64,000 bases of DNA, from the NCBI GenBank assembly GCA_041658725.1, contig JBAZZQ010000004.1, forward strand, positions 1 to 64,000, given 5' to 3'. Below the pieces are notes generated by a model. The model ran no database searches and was not told the origin of the DNA. It saw only the letters and a program-made list of their open reading frames with translations. This document shows, piece by piece, positions 43,122-53,198 of the stretch. Made by a program: the position numbers and the translations under genes. The stretch is from JBAZZQ01 sp041658725. GTDB lineage: Bacteria; Planctomycetota; Phycisphaerae; JAAYCJ01. Every line of letters begins with the position of its first letter. The stretch's first letter is position 1.

Positions 43122-43970
43122 ATGTATGGATTGACCGTTTTTGAATTTACCATGCTGATCGGGCTGGGGGGGGTGATCGCGGGGTTTTTAGGGTCTCTGA
43201 CCGGCCTGGGCGGTGGGGTGGTGATCGTTCCCCTTTTATCGCTGGTCTTTGGTGTTGATATTCGCTATGCCATCGGGGCTTCGCTGGTATCGGTGATCGC
43301 CACTTCCTCGGGGTCCGCCGCCGCTTATGTCAAGGAAGGTTTGACCAATATCCGAATCGGTATGTTCCTCGAAATCGCCACCACACTGGGCGCCCTGGTC
43401 GGGGCTTTTCTGGCCGCGAAAATTTCCACCGGGTCCATTGCCGTGGTATTCGGCATCATCTTGTTCGTTTCCGCCTGGTTATCAAGCCGGCATCGACCTG
43501 AATATCTGGAAAACCAAAAGCCTCATCCCCTGGCGGTTCGTTTGAAAATGAATGGCAGCTACCCAACCCCGGCCGGGCCTTGTTCCTATACCGTGCAGGG
43601 AGTTCCCGCCGGTTTCAGCATGATGTTTGTCGCGGGAATCATCTCCGGTCTTTTGGGGATCGGCTCCGGGGCCTTTAAAGTGCTGGCGATGGATCAGGTC
43701 ATGCGGATTCCCTTTAAGGTCTCCACCACCACCAGCAACTTTATGATCGGAGTAACAGCGGCCGCCAGTGCGGGAGTTTATCTCAACCTGGGATATATCG
43801 ACCCGGGACTGGTCATGCCGGTGATGCTGGGCGTGCTGGCCGGTTCCCTGATCGGGACTCGCGTACTGGTTTTAGCTCATACCAGGATACTTCGAATTAT
43901 CTTCAGCGGGGTCATTTTTGTTTTAGCCCTTGAAATGATTTATAACGGTCTCGCCGGAGGGTTGAAATGA
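43122..43970 (+). CDS. TauE/SafE-family membrane permease
   Basis: The 282-residue protein has about eight membrane helices in two half-repeats, each with a glycine-rich signature: GFLGSLTGLGGGVVIVPLLS near residue 22 and SGLLGIGSGAFKVLAMD near 180. The family exports sulfite, sulfonates or related anions, or imports them. The ATG follows AGGATAGGAAAA. It overlaps the DUF1634 gene by four bases; this pair is a recurring unit and the small protein is probably a partner subunit. Confidence 0.9.
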   Translation: MYGLTVFEFTMLIGLGGVIAGFLGSLTGLGGGVVIVPLLSLVFGVDIRYAIGASLVSVIATSSGSAAAYVKEGLTNIRIGMFLEIATTLGALVGAFLAAKISTGSIAVVFGIILFVSAWLSSRHRPEYLENQKPHPLAVRLKMNGSYPTPAGPCSYTVQGVPAGFSMMFVAGIISGLLGIGSGAFKVLAMDQVMRIPFKVSTTTSNFMIGVTAAASAGVYLNLGYIDPGLVMPVMLGVLAGSLIGTRVLVLAHTRILRIIFSGVIFVLALEMIYNGLAGGLK

Positions 43971-44362
43971 ACCCCCACAAGAATAAATCATCCTGGAACG
44001 ATTTTACTGTTGAGCAAATTATCGGGAACCTTTTAAGAATCGGGGTCCTGACCGCTGCCGGTATCGTCATCATCGGTGGAATTATTTATCTGATTCGTTT
44101 TGGACATTCACGAACCAACCTGGAAATTTTTCATGGCGAACCTGCGGATTTACGAACCGTCGGGGGAATCGTAAAAAGGGCTTTCACCCTGAGCGGCAGG
44201 GGATTAATCCAACTGGGGTTGCTTGTCTTGATCGCAACCCCAGTAGCCCGAGTCGCCTTTTCCCTCGTGGCCTTTATCCTGGAAAGGGATAGAAATTACA
44301 TTATCATAACTCTGGTCGTGCTTTCGATTCTCCTTTTCAGTTTGATGGGTGGCAGGCTGTAA
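43967..44362 (+). CDS. DUF1634 membrane protein
   Basis: A 131-residue protein with three membrane helices (about 25-47, 79-99 and 110-128), starting WNDFTVEQIIGNLLRIGV, matching DUF1634, a family nearly always encoded next to TauE/SafE permeases. The two genes are translationally coupled through ATGA. Function unknown; likely an accessory subunit. Confidence 0.85.
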   Translation: MNPHKNKSSWNDFTVEQIIGNLLRIGVLTAAGIVIIGGIIYLIRFGHSRTNLEIFHGEPADLRTVGGIVKRAFTLSGRGLIQLGLLVLIATPVARVAFSLVAFILERDRNYIIITLVVLSILLFSLMGGRL

Positions 44363-44429
44363 CTCTTCTTGCAAAATATGTTTTAAACATTAAAATATTA
44401 CGCTTTGCTGTAATTTCTGAAAGATCATC

Positions 44430-46433
44430 ATGGCGATGGAAGAAAAACAAGCTTGGGTGGCGCGCATTAAGGAGTTGGTCATCGGCGGTGCGCGAAACCC
44501 TTTCGAGCAGGGAGTATTTCATAAAATCTCCTTGATTGCGTTTTTCGCCTGGGTTGGTCTGGGGGCCGATGGTCTATCCTCCTCCTGTTACGGTCCGTCG
44601 GAAGCGTTTATGAATTTAAAGGGACACAATTTCCTTGCCATTTTCGTCGGATTGGGAACCGTGCTGACGATCTTCGTCGTCAGCTCCAGTTACTCGCAGA
44701 TCATCGAATTGTTTCCTACAGGCGGCGGAGGGTATCTGGTCGCCAGTAAACTCCTCTCGCCCACCGTCGGAATGATCTCCGGCTGCGCTTTATTAATTGA
44801 TTATGTGTTGACGATTACGATTTCCATCGCCAGCGGGGCCGATGCCATCTTCAGCTTCCTGCCGGCGTCCGTCTTCAGATTCAAAATAGAATTCGCGATT
44901 CTCGGATTAATCCTGCTGACCATATTAAACATGCGCGGAGTTAGAGAATCAGTCCTGGCACTGGTGCCTATTTTTTTGATTTTCGTTATTTCCCATGTCT
45001 TTGTCATCCTGTACGCCATGATCGCCCATGCCATGGATTTTCCAGCCGTCGTGCAGGGAGCCGCGACTGATATTCAACGAACTCGATCGGAGCTTGGACT
45101 GTTCGGAATGATCTTCATCATTCTTCGCGCCTATAGTATGGGGGCGGGAACCTACACCGGTATCGAGGCCGTCAGTAACGGTCTGCCAATCCTACGTGAG
45201 CCGAAAGTGCAAACCGGAAAACGCACGATGCACTACATGGCCATCTCTCTTTCGTTCATGGTCATGGGTCTGATGCTGGCCTACCTGCTTTACAACGTGC
45301 ATGGTGATCCTGAAAGCAAAAAAACTTTGAATGCGGTTCTTTTTGAAAGTGTTACCGCGCATTGGCCCAAGTCCTGGAGTCTTTCATTTATCTTCATCAC
45401 TCTCGTCTCCGAAGCCGCCATCCTTTTCGTGGCCGCCCAGGCGGGTTTTCTCGACGGCCCCCGCGTTCTGGCCAATATGGCGCTGGATAGATGGATGCCC
45501 ACCCGTTTCGCCATCTTGAGCGACCGGCTGGTGACCCAGAACGGAATCCTCCTGATGGGGGTTGCCTCTTTGATCATGATGGCGATGACCAAGGGAAGGG
45601 TGGACCTTCTGATCGTGCTTTACAGTATCAACGTCTTTATTACCTTTAGCCTCTCGCAACTGGGCATGGTCCGTCATTGGTGGCTGGAACGCTTGACCGG
45701 TCAATCCTGGAAAAGAAAGTTTGGCATCAATGGAATCGGTTTGGTCCTGACACTCTTTATTCTTTTCTCCGTCACCATCATCAAGTTTAATGAAGGCGGA
45801 TGGATCACCCTCGTTGTTACCGGTAGCCTGGTCGGACTGGTTGCCCTGATCAAAAAACATTACGACAATACCGGCCAATTGATGCGGAGGCTCGATGGAT
45901 TGGTTTACACCGCCACGTCGAACGGAGAAAACTTACTCGGCGATAAAATTGAAAAACCGATTCGTTCCCTCGATCCAGATGCCAAAACCGCCGTTTTGCT
46001 GGTAAACGGATTTAACGGCCTGGGCCTGCACACGCTCTTCAGCATCATCCGCCTCTTCGGCGATTTTTATAAAAACTTCATTTTCGTTCAGGTCGGCGTG
46101 ATCGATGCCGGAAATTTCAAAGGCTCCGAAGAAGTGGAAAAACTCCAGGAGCATATCCGGAAAGAAGTGAATCGGTATGTCGAGTTTATGGGAAAGCACG
46201 GATATTATGCCGAAGGAATTACCTCGGTCGGTATTGATATTGTCGATCAGGTTACGCAGGTCGCCCCGAAGCTTCAACAGCGATTCCCCCAAGCCGTATT
46301 CTTCGGCGGGCAACTTGTTTTTCCCAAAGACACCGTCTTGTCCCGCTGGCTTCACAACTATATCGCCTTTTCCGTCCAGAGACGATTTTACCGCATGGGA
46401 ATCCCCTTTGTGGTATTACCGATCCGCGTTTAG
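44430..46433 (+). CDS. APC-superfamily permease with a C-terminal cytosolic domain
   Basis: The 667-residue transporter has about 12 membrane helices up to residue 485. The first contains the helix-break region FFAWVGLGADGLSSSCYG, and FPTGGGGYLVASKLLSP belongs to helix 2, both typical of APC amino acid/polyamine or KimA-type potassium carriers. The last 180 residues are soluble and resemble a nucleotide-binding-like fold (KTAVLLVNGFNGLGLHTLFS). The substrate is open; the large cytosolic domain speaks for regulated transport. It is monocistronic, ending at the hairpin at 46461. Confidence 0.8.
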   Translation: MAMEEKQAWVARIKELVIGGARNPFEQGVFHKISLIAFFAWVGLGADGLSSSCYGPSEAFMNLKGHNFLAIFVGLGTVLTIFVVSSSYSQIIELFPTGGGGYLVASKLLSPTVGMISGCALLIDYVLTITISIASGADAIFSFLPASVFRFKIEFAILGLILLTILNMRGVRESVLALVPIFLIFVISHVFVILYAMIAHAMDFPAVVQGAATDIQRTRSELGLFGMIFIILRAYSMGAGTYTGIEAVSNGLPILREPKVQTGKRTMHYMAISLSFMVMGLMLAYLLYNVHGDPESKKTLNAVLFESVTAHWPKSWSLSFIFITLVSEAAILFVAAQAGFLDGPRVLANMALDRWMPTRFAILSDRLVTQNGILLMGVASLIMMAMTKGRVDLLIVLYSINVFITFSLSQLGMVRHWWLERLTGQSWKRKFGINGIGLVLTLFILFSVTIIKFNEGGWITLVVTGSLVGLVALIKKHYDNTGQLMRRLDGLVYTATSNGENLLGDKIEKPIRSLDPDAKTAVLLVNGFNGLGLHTLFSIIRLFGDFYKNFIFVQVGVIDAGNFKGSEEVEKLQEHIRKEVNRYVEFMGKHGYYAEGITSVGIDIVDQVTQVAPKLQQRFPQAVFFGGQLVFPKDTVLSRWLHNYIAFSVQRRFYRMGIPFVVLPIRV

Positions 46434-46460
46434 AATTCACAAGGAATAGAATTTAACTAG

Positions 46461-46486
46461 CCCCCGATGGCAATCGGGGGTTCTTT
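46461..46486 (+). terminator. CCCCCGAT hairpin terminator of the permease gene, third copy
   Basis: CCCCCGAT-GGCA-ATCGGGGG followed by TTCTTTT, 27 bases after the stop codon. Only here is the repeated hairpin placed as a normal terminator. The loop differs by one base from the other copies. Confidence 0.8.
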
Positions 46487-46631
46487 TCTCGAAATATTCC
46501 GTCGGGCGTTGAGTAAAAAACCAAAAATAAATATTTTCTATCCATCCTTGGTTTTGAAAGTACGCGTATAACCAACCACCAATAAGACACTTACGGCCTA
46601 TTTGCTCGGAAATATTTTTTTATTGTGACGC

Positions 46632-46659
46632 TTGACTTTCTTTTTTTTTCTGGTATGCT
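46632..46659 (+). promoter_or_regulatory. 16S rRNA promoter P1
   Basis: TTGACT, 16 bases (mostly T), TATGCT. A second TATGCT follows nine bases later. Confidence 0.6.
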
Positions 46660-46746
46660 TGCTATGCTGAAGCTAGCAGTTAGATGCTAGCGACGAGATG
46701 TGTTTTTAAAAGAATTAAATTTATTTTAAAAATTTTAAAAAAGGAC

Positions 46747-46774
46747 TTGACGTCTCGCGAAAAAAGAATAATAT
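46747..46774 (+). promoter_or_regulatory. 16S rRNA promoter P2
   Basis: TTGACG, 16 bases, TAATAT, preceded by an AT-rich UP-like stretch (AAATTTATTTTAAAAATTTT). Tandem promoters are normal for rRNA genes. Confidence 0.65.
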
Positions 46775-46895
46775 TATCAACCTTCGATAAGGTGTGATAA
46801 AGCGGAAAAATTAGCGACGGGCTTGCGGTTAGTCGGCCCTCAAAAGCTTGACCTAACTGACTAAGTCGGTCGCCAAATTTTTCGGTGGAAAAAAT

Positions 46896-46925
46896 TAAAA
46901 GAGGCACGACCGTAAGGGAGTGTTT
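46896..46925 (+). repeat. GAGGCACGACCGTAAGGGAG repeat in the rRNA leader
   Basis: One base different from the minus-strand copy at 252-280. It would be transcribed as part of the pre-16S leader, just before boxA. Confidence 0.7.
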
Positions 46926-46938
46926 CTCTTAAAAAAAA

Positions 46939-46950
46939 GCTCTTTGAAAA
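46939..46950 (+). promoter_or_regulatory. boxA antitermination site of the 16S leader
   Basis: GCTCTTTGAAAA matches the boxA consensus (TGCTCTTTGAAA), the NusB/NusE binding site that keeps polymerase processive over rRNA. Confidence 0.75.
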
Positions 46951-46954
46951 CTAA

Positions 46955-46965
46955 ACAGTTCGATG
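46955..46965 (+). other. 5' strand of the pre-16S processing stem
   Basis: ACAGTTCGATG is exactly complementary to CATCGAACTGT at 48835-48845; with CCG/CGG continuing after a bulge. The pairing would enclose the whole 16S sequence as an RNase III-type stalk. Confidence 0.7.
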
Positions 46966-47147
46966 CCGCAAGATTGTGAGATGCACCTGAATGTGAATGT
47001 CATTTAAAGGCCTTCACAATTCCAATGAACCTGTACCAGCCAGGGCAGGTTTATTTAACCGCCGTGCTTGCACGGCGGTCCAATCAAATCCAAAAGATTT
47101 TTCCCAGGCATTTCTCTTCGGAGAAACGCATGGGTTTATCGATTAAA

Positions 47148-48717
<1,570 letters not shown>

Positions 48718-48834
48718 CTAAAGGATTATTTAGAACCGAAAAAAGGGAAACCAATTTTCGGAATGGATGGTCAGCACTTTTTTGGACTGGTTCGAAAGGA
48801 TCAGTTTCGGGTACTCGCATCGGTACCCTTCGGA

Positions 48835-48845
48835 CATCGAACTGT
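48835..48845 (+). other. 3' strand of the pre-16S processing stem
   Basis: CATCGAACTGT pairs with 46955-46965, 118 bases after the mature 3' end. Confidence 0.7.
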
Positions 48846-48855
48846 AAGTTTATTC

Positions 48856-48896
48856 ACCGGCCGTGGTAGGCAACTATCGCGGCCGGTACTTTTTTT
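48856..48896 (+). terminator. Terminator of the 16S transcription unit
   Basis: 14-bp stem ACCGGCCGTGGTAG / CTATCGCGGCCGGT (two G-T pairs) closed by a GCAA tetraloop and followed by ACTTTTTTT. This is one of the strongest hairpins in the window. Confidence 0.93.
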
Positions 48897-48950
48897 ACTT
48901 GGAAATGAAACCTTATCAACGTAAAATTCATCGTATATTTCAAGATTAAG

Positions 48951-50261
48951 ATGGGTTTAAGAAAACCCACTACGAAAATAAATAATATGAACACAGATAG
49001 AAATATAGAGAAAAAGACGCATACGATCATTGCACCAATTCCGAGACTCACCATACCAGAGGCGTCTTACAAACAGACTTTTTTGTTTCCACCTTATATA
49101 ACCATTTCTCAAATGAATCCTCAACTCAGAACTTGTCTCTTGGAAGCAAGCCTGAAAGACAACCAAAGAAGAGATGATGAAAAGGAAAAGATACGAGAAA
49201 TAATTTTGCAGAGTGACATTGTTTTTTTTGTTGAATTGGATTTACACACCTTTGAAAAACAAGATTTTTTTCTGCAAATAACTTTCCCACCTATCGCATA
49301 TATTATTTTAAAACGAATTTGTGATTTGATGCGTTTATTTGCAGACATCCCCGGAATCACAGACGAGATATATTGGTTTCACAATACGGATAAAACAGAT
49401 ACGATTAATCAAAATACCCTCTCGTCTAAATTATGTCTTGATGTAAATCCTTTGAGGGAACATATTTATCTGGAAAATCAAAATGATAATATTGATATCC
49501 AATTTGTACTTGCACTATTTTCATTGGAAAAATTTTGGAACAAATTAAAATCCTTTTCTCAAGTTGAATCACTTCTAGGCTTTTTGACCGATAAAGAAAC
49601 CGTCAGCAAGCTGATTACAAGAGGAAATGATGAAGCAAAGTGTAAAACCGAACATTTTGTATTGGATGTTTATGATGAACGACGATCGGTTTCACCTCAT
49701 GAGGAGGATGATTCTACCGTCTCTTTAAATTTATCGAAACAGCAAATACGATGGTTTGCTATGGGCATGGGTGCAGCTTATTGGGACGAACTCATAAATT
49801 TTGAAGAAATTCAAAACAGAAAACCCCAAAAACAAAGGCTATTTCGTGCTTTTCAAATCTTCACAAATTGTTTCCGTCTTAAGAATCCTTTGAGATTTGC
49901 CTCATTCATTACCTGTTTAGAGGCGCTCTTCAGCACAGATTCCAGTGAACTGTCTTATCAATTATCTTCCCGTATTGCATGGCTTTTGAAACCGGATGAT
50001 TTTATAGGAAGGAGGGAAATCTTCGATCAAGTTAAGAAACTTTACGGTTTTCGGTCAAAAATCGTTCATGGTGACGTGTATAAATATGAAGAAATGGCCG
50101 AAAATGACGAGAAGGCCTTATCTATTGTCAGACAATGTTTTTGGAAGATTTTGTCCGACGATGAAATATATAAACTTTTTTGTGAGGATACAAAAAAGCA
50201 GTGTGATGAATTCCTTAAACACTTATTTCTTGGCAGGCCCAGCGAAATACCGGATAAATAA
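48951..50261 (+). CDS. Protein with a C-terminal ApeA-like HEPN domain
   Basis: The 436-residue protein has no membrane segment. Its N-terminal 280 residues are unfamiliar, AT-rich and Lys/Asn/Ile-rich, unlike the neighbouring core genes. The C-terminal part matches the ApeA-type HEPN pattern: RFASFITCLEALFSTDSSEL, LSSRIAWLLKPDD and YGFRSKIVHG with R-x4-H, the presumed RNase site. Homologues act in abortive phage defence. The start at 48951 is uncertain (alternative ATG at 48987), both without a clear ribosome site. The next gene begins two bases after the stop. Confidence 0.72.
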   Translation: MGLRKPTTKINNMNTDRNIEKKTHTIIAPIPRLTIPEASYKQTFLFPPYITISQMNPQLRTCLLEASLKDNQRRDDEKEKIREIILQSDIVFFVELDLHTFEKQDFFLQITFPPIAYIILKRICDLMRLFADIPGITDEIYWFHNTDKTDTINQNTLSSKLCLDVNPLREHIYLENQNDNIDIQFVLALFSLEKFWNKLKSFSQVESLLGFLTDKETVSKLITRGNDEAKCKTEHFVLDVYDERRSVSPHEEDDSTVSLNLSKQQIRWFAMGMGAAYWDELINFEEIQNRKPQKQRLFRAFQIFTNCFRLKNPLRFASFITCLEALFSTDSSELSYQLSSRIAWLLKPDDFIGRREIFDQVKKLYGFRSKIVHGDVYKYEEMAENDEKALSIVRQCFWKILSDDEIYKLFCEDTKKQCDEFLKHLFLGRPSEIPDK

Positions 50262-50262
50262 A

Positions 50263-50814
50263 ATGGAACATCATGTGGAAAAGTTGATTGAAAACGATCT
50301 AAGACAGACGTTTGAACAGATGCTAGCCTCACGAGTAAAACGGCGGTTGGATGTCAAGCCGCATCCCCTTACGCCAAACCATCATTTTGCACCCGTCTCA
50401 TCCGAATGTTATGATTTATTTCGCGATGGATACTTTTATGGATGCGTTTCTCTTGTTCAATCTGTGGCTGAGGGCTTGGTAAAATTTTTATGCCTGAGAA
50501 ATTGTTGGAAGCCAGACAAAGTCTTTGAAAAAAACGTGGATAAATTATTCGAAAGATATTGCATATCAAACGAATTGAAGGAGCATTTACTCCAAATTTG
50601 GAAAGAGCGAGATAACTACCACCACATGAATCAAAACATAGAAAAGAATCATAAAAACCTTGAAGACCAAGCAAGAGAGAAACTGGAACTCCTCAACAAA
50701 ATCGAAAGTGATATTTTTTTCTTTGCCGTCAAAGACGGGAAAATCGTCCCCAGTAATCCTAAATATTGGGATAGTAAAAACGGTAAAGCACCAGTATTTT
50801 TACGGTGTATGTAA
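50263..50814 (+). CDS. Small HEPN-like protein
   Basis: A 183-residue helical protein. GYFYGCVSLVQSVAEGLVKF and WKERDNYHHMNQ, with an R-x4-H arrangement, resemble HEPN-fold proteins, but the match is looser than in the upstream gene. It begins two bases after that gene's stop with no independent ribosome site, so translation is coupled and the two proteins probably act together. Low GC and many Lys/Asn codons set both apart from the flanking genes. Confidence 0.6.
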   Translation: MEHHVEKLIENDLRQTFEQMLASRVKRRLDVKPHPLTPNHHFAPVSSECYDLFRDGYFYGCVSLVQSVAEGLVKFLCLRNCWKPDKVFEKNVDKLFERYCISNELKEHLLQIWKERDNYHHMNQNIEKNHKNLEDQAREKLELLNKIESDIFFFAVKDGKIVPSNPKYWDSKNGKAPVFLRCM

Positions 50815-50867
50815 AGGTTTGTATCGAATATAGGCAGGTATCAAATAATTGAATAGGAAATACACTT

Positions 50868-51203
50868 ATGGTTGTAAAGATCAAAACCCCAAAAGAGAAA
50901 ATTAAAACTTCGAGCCGCGAGTCTGTTATTCAGCTTTTGAAGAAAAATCGATCCCGGATAAAAAAATTCGGTGTCCAGCGGTTGGGAATTTTTGGTTCGA
51001 TCTCGCGAAACGAAGCTGGCGTCCGAAGCGACGTGGATATCCTTGTGGATTTTAACGAGACCACTTATCGGAAATATATTGACCTGAAATCGCTTCTGGA
51101 AAAAATTCTGGGCCGAAGGGTGGATTTGCTTACTCCGCCTGCCTTGGAGAACCGGCTTAAAGATAATGTTTTAAAGGATTTGATTGATGTCCAGGTCAGC
51201 TAA
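50868..51203 (+). CDS. MntA-type nucleotidyltransferase, antitoxin
   Basis: Minimal nucleotidyltransferase of 111 residues with LGIFGSISRNEAG and SDVDILVDF (catalytic G43-S44 and D55-x-D57). In MntA/HepT systems this enzyme adds AMP units to a tyrosine near the HEPN active site and so disarms the toxin. The following HepT gene overlaps by 17 bases. The basic N-terminal extension of about 20 residues is unusual but harmless. Confidence 0.88.
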   Translation: MVVKIKTPKEKIKTSSRESVIQLLKKNRSRIKKFGVQRLGIFGSISRNEAGVRSDVDILVDFNETTYRKYIDLKSLLEKILGRRVDLLTPPALENRLKDNVLKDLIDVQVS

Positions 51204-51528
51204 AGAGCGATTGTTGGATATTCTCGACGCTATCGCCGCGATTGACGGCTATGTGGAAGGGATGAAATATGCCGATTTTCTTGCCGACCGCAAAACGCGG
51301 GATGCGGTCGTGCGAAATATCGAAGTGATTGGTGAGGCCGCCCGGTCTTTGCCAGCACGGTTCAAAGAAAAATATTCTGATGTTCCCTGGACAGAGATCG
51401 TCGGCATGCGAAACGTTGTCGTTCATCACTACTTTGGAATTTTATCCGACGTGGTTTGGAATATCGTCAAACAGGAACTGCCCGAACTTGAATCTCACGT
51501 AAAAAAAATCCTTGTAAAAACTCAATAG
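51187..51528 (+). CDS. HepT-type HEPN toxin (DUF86)
   Basis: Ribonuclease toxin of 113 residues with the complete R-x4-H-x-Y motif in RNVVVHHYFG; the tyrosine is the site modified by MntA-type partners. DILDAIAAIDGYVEGM and AVVRNIEVIGEAARSLP are the typical DUF86 helices. The ATG at 51187 with AAAGGA upstream is preferred to a TTG three bases earlier. Together with the upstream gene this makes a complete toxin-antitoxin module. Confidence 0.9.
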   Translation: MSRSAKERLLDILDAIAAIDGYVEGMKYADFLADRKTRDAVVRNIEVIGEAARSLPARFKEKYSDVPWTEIVGMRNVVVHHYFGILSDVVWNIVKQELPELESHVKKILVKTQ

Positions 51529-51531
51529 GTT

Positions 51532-51690
51532 ATGAAACAGAAAACAAAAAAATCCAAACCCCTCTCTGTCCAAAATATCGATATGCAAATGCTCAGGGAT
51601 AATCTCAAGCGAAGTTACGCCGAGCGAATTCGTCGCCATCAGATTGCCCTTGAGACCATGGAAAAACTTCAAAGGGCTAAATTCCTATGA
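51532..51690 (+). CDS. Small basic helical protein, 52 residues
   Basis: Starts three bases after the HepT stop and overlaps the next gene by ATGA, so it is placed as a true operon member. The sequence begins MKQKTKKSKPLSVQNIDM and continues with a single Arg/Lys-rich amphipathic helix (RSYAERIRRHQIALETMEKL). No family recognised. Small proteins of this form before a nucleotidyltransferase may serve as nucleic-acid-binding or linker subunits. Confidence 0.65.
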   Translation: MKQKTKKSKPLSVQNIDMQMLRDNLKRSYAERIRRHQIALETMEKLQRAKFL

Positions 51691-52178
51691 GCAAATCATT
51701 TTTAACACTTTTGGAATTGCTGGCCAAAAACGAAGTTGAATTCGTTATTATAGGCGGTTTTGCCGGCGTGGTTCACGGCTGTATTTATGTTACGCAGGAT
51801 GTCGATATTTGCTGTGATTTTTCAGTTCCAAACCTTTTACTACTTGCTAAAGCTCTTAAAATTGTACACCCCGTCCACAGAATGACGCCCGCCCGTTTGA
51901 AATTGGAACTGAACAAAAAAAATGCCGCACAGTTTAAAAATTTGTACTTGGATACCGATATCGGTCAGCTTGATTGCCTAAGCTTCGTTCAAGGCGTGGG
52001 CGATTTTCACAAGGTCAGGGAAAGCAGCCAGCTCATTGAAGTTGAAGGCGTTAAAATGAGGGTACTTAATATTGAAGCTTTGATAGAATCTAAAAAGGCA
52101 ATGGGGCGTCCTAAGGACCGCTTGATGATCGAACAGTCAAAAAGAATCAAGAAAGATCGAGGTAAATCTAAAAAATAA
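51687..52178 (+). CDS. Nucleotidyltransferase-fold protein (DUF6036/AbiEii-like)
   Basis: A 163-residue protein with FVIIGGFAGVVHGCIYVTQDVDICC: a GG followed by an R-less loop and a DVDI metal-binding pair, the layout of AbiEii/DUF6036-type nucleotidyltransferases. The middle (LYLDTDIGQLDCLSFVQGVG) carries a third acidic residue, and the end is Lys/Arg-rich. It overlaps the small 52-residue gene by four bases and its stop directly abuts that of the convergent GAP1-like gene, with no bases between. Confidence 0.75.
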   Translation: MSKSFLTLLELLAKNEVEFVIIGGFAGVVHGCIYVTQDVDICCDFSVPNLLLLAKALKIVHPVHRMTPARLKLELNKKNAAQFKNLYLDTDIGQLDCLSFVQGVGDFHKVRESSQLIEVEGVKMRVLNIEALIESKKAMGRPKDRLMIEQSKRIKKDRGKSKK

Positions 52179-53198
52179 TCAGACGCTCTGGCATTCTTGA
52201 AGATGAGCGGCTCGGGATTTTGCGGCTGATCTAAAATCGCGGATCAAACTGTATTGTGCTTGATTGGTGATCTGGAAGCCTGCGTATTTGATAATTAGAC
52301 GTTCCAAAAGGGCGGCTGGAGCGGATTTGATTTGCTCGATATCGTTGCAGATTGAAGCGATTTGATCCAGGTCCGCCGGTTTTATGGGCATGGACAAACT
52401 GTCGGTGAGTTTTACGATGTCCTGATATCGGCCTTCCTGCCATCGTTGAGAAACAAGATTCATCCAGCCGTTGACCGGCCAGGCTGATTTTGGGGCGGGG
52501 GCTTCCATATCGTGCCACTGGATATTATGGCCGCGGATGATACGTTTTGTCTCGCCTTGATCGTGCTCGATAAATGTTAATTGGATATGGCGCGCGAGTG
52601 AAAATTTTAGGCCGATGGTAACCGACACGCACTCTCTGATGGAAGCAGGGATGGCCATCAGCAGCCATTGGAACGTTTCAAAAGGGGAGGGAGCATCGAC
52701 GACAATCGATAAATTATTGCTTAACGCCGATTCTATAATCTGACAAACATGGTCCATTTGAAAGGGCGGCTGCAAGTTTTGTTCGGGAATGACCAGTTCC
52801 AGCGGATCGAGGCGGGTTACGGGGTTAAGGATTCTTGAATTTCCAATCGCCTGGCCTATGGCGGCATGGACGAGGACGGGATCGAATTTGAATTGCTCAA
52901 AGGCCTCGCGATCGAGGATTGCTATGTGTGTATAAACTCGATTTCCGCCTCGGCAGGTCTGTTCGGTCCCGGCGTAACAGGAATAGCCAATGCAATATCG
53001 GCCCGTGGTTAAACGGTAACTGGATAAACCAATCGCGGAATCGGACTCGTTGCATAACCCGTCATGCGAAACAGATCGCTGGGTGATTTCCGTTCGTTCG
53101 CTATTGCTTACGCCCGGACTGGCGGCGATGAGGCGATATCCTTCGCCCATCGGCGAACGTATGGACGTAAAGACGGATTGATCGGCGGGGAGTTTCAT
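52179..53198 (-). CDS. GAP1-like GTPase-associated protein
   Basis: The 339-residue protein starts with SVFTSIRSPMGEGYRLIAASPGVS and continues with a Cys-containing beta-rich segment (IGYSCYAGTEQTCRGGNRVY, THIAILDREAFEQF), resembling the N-terminal domain of GTPase-associated protein 1 described in conflict-system surveys. No enzymatic motif is evident. The ATG at 53198 overlaps the GTPase stop in ATGA; an ATG at 53216 with GGAG upstream is an alternative. Direct coupling to the GTPase gene suggests that the two proteins bind or regulate each other. Confidence 0.6.
   Translation of the reverse strand: MKLPADQSVFTSIRSPMGEGYRLIAASPGVSNSERTEITQRSVSHDGLCNESDSAIGLSSYRLTTGRYCIGYSCYAGTEQTCRGGNRVYTHIAILDREAFEQFKFDPVLVHAAIGQAIGNSRILNPVTRLDPLELVIPEQNLQPPFQMDHVCQIIESALSNNLSIVVDAPSPFETFQWLLMAIPASIRECVSVTIGLKFSLARHIQLTFIEHDQGETKRIIRGHNIQWHDMEAPAPKSAWPVNGWMNLVSQRWQEGRYQDIVKLTDSLSMPIKPADLDQIASICNDIEQIKSAPAALLERLIIKYAGFQITNQAQYSLIRDFRSAAKSRAAHLQECQSV

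Noticed and set aside
48718..48950. tRNA-Ile/Ala or 23S rRNA start after 16S
   Set aside because: The space holds only the processing strand and terminator; no cloverleaf was seen.
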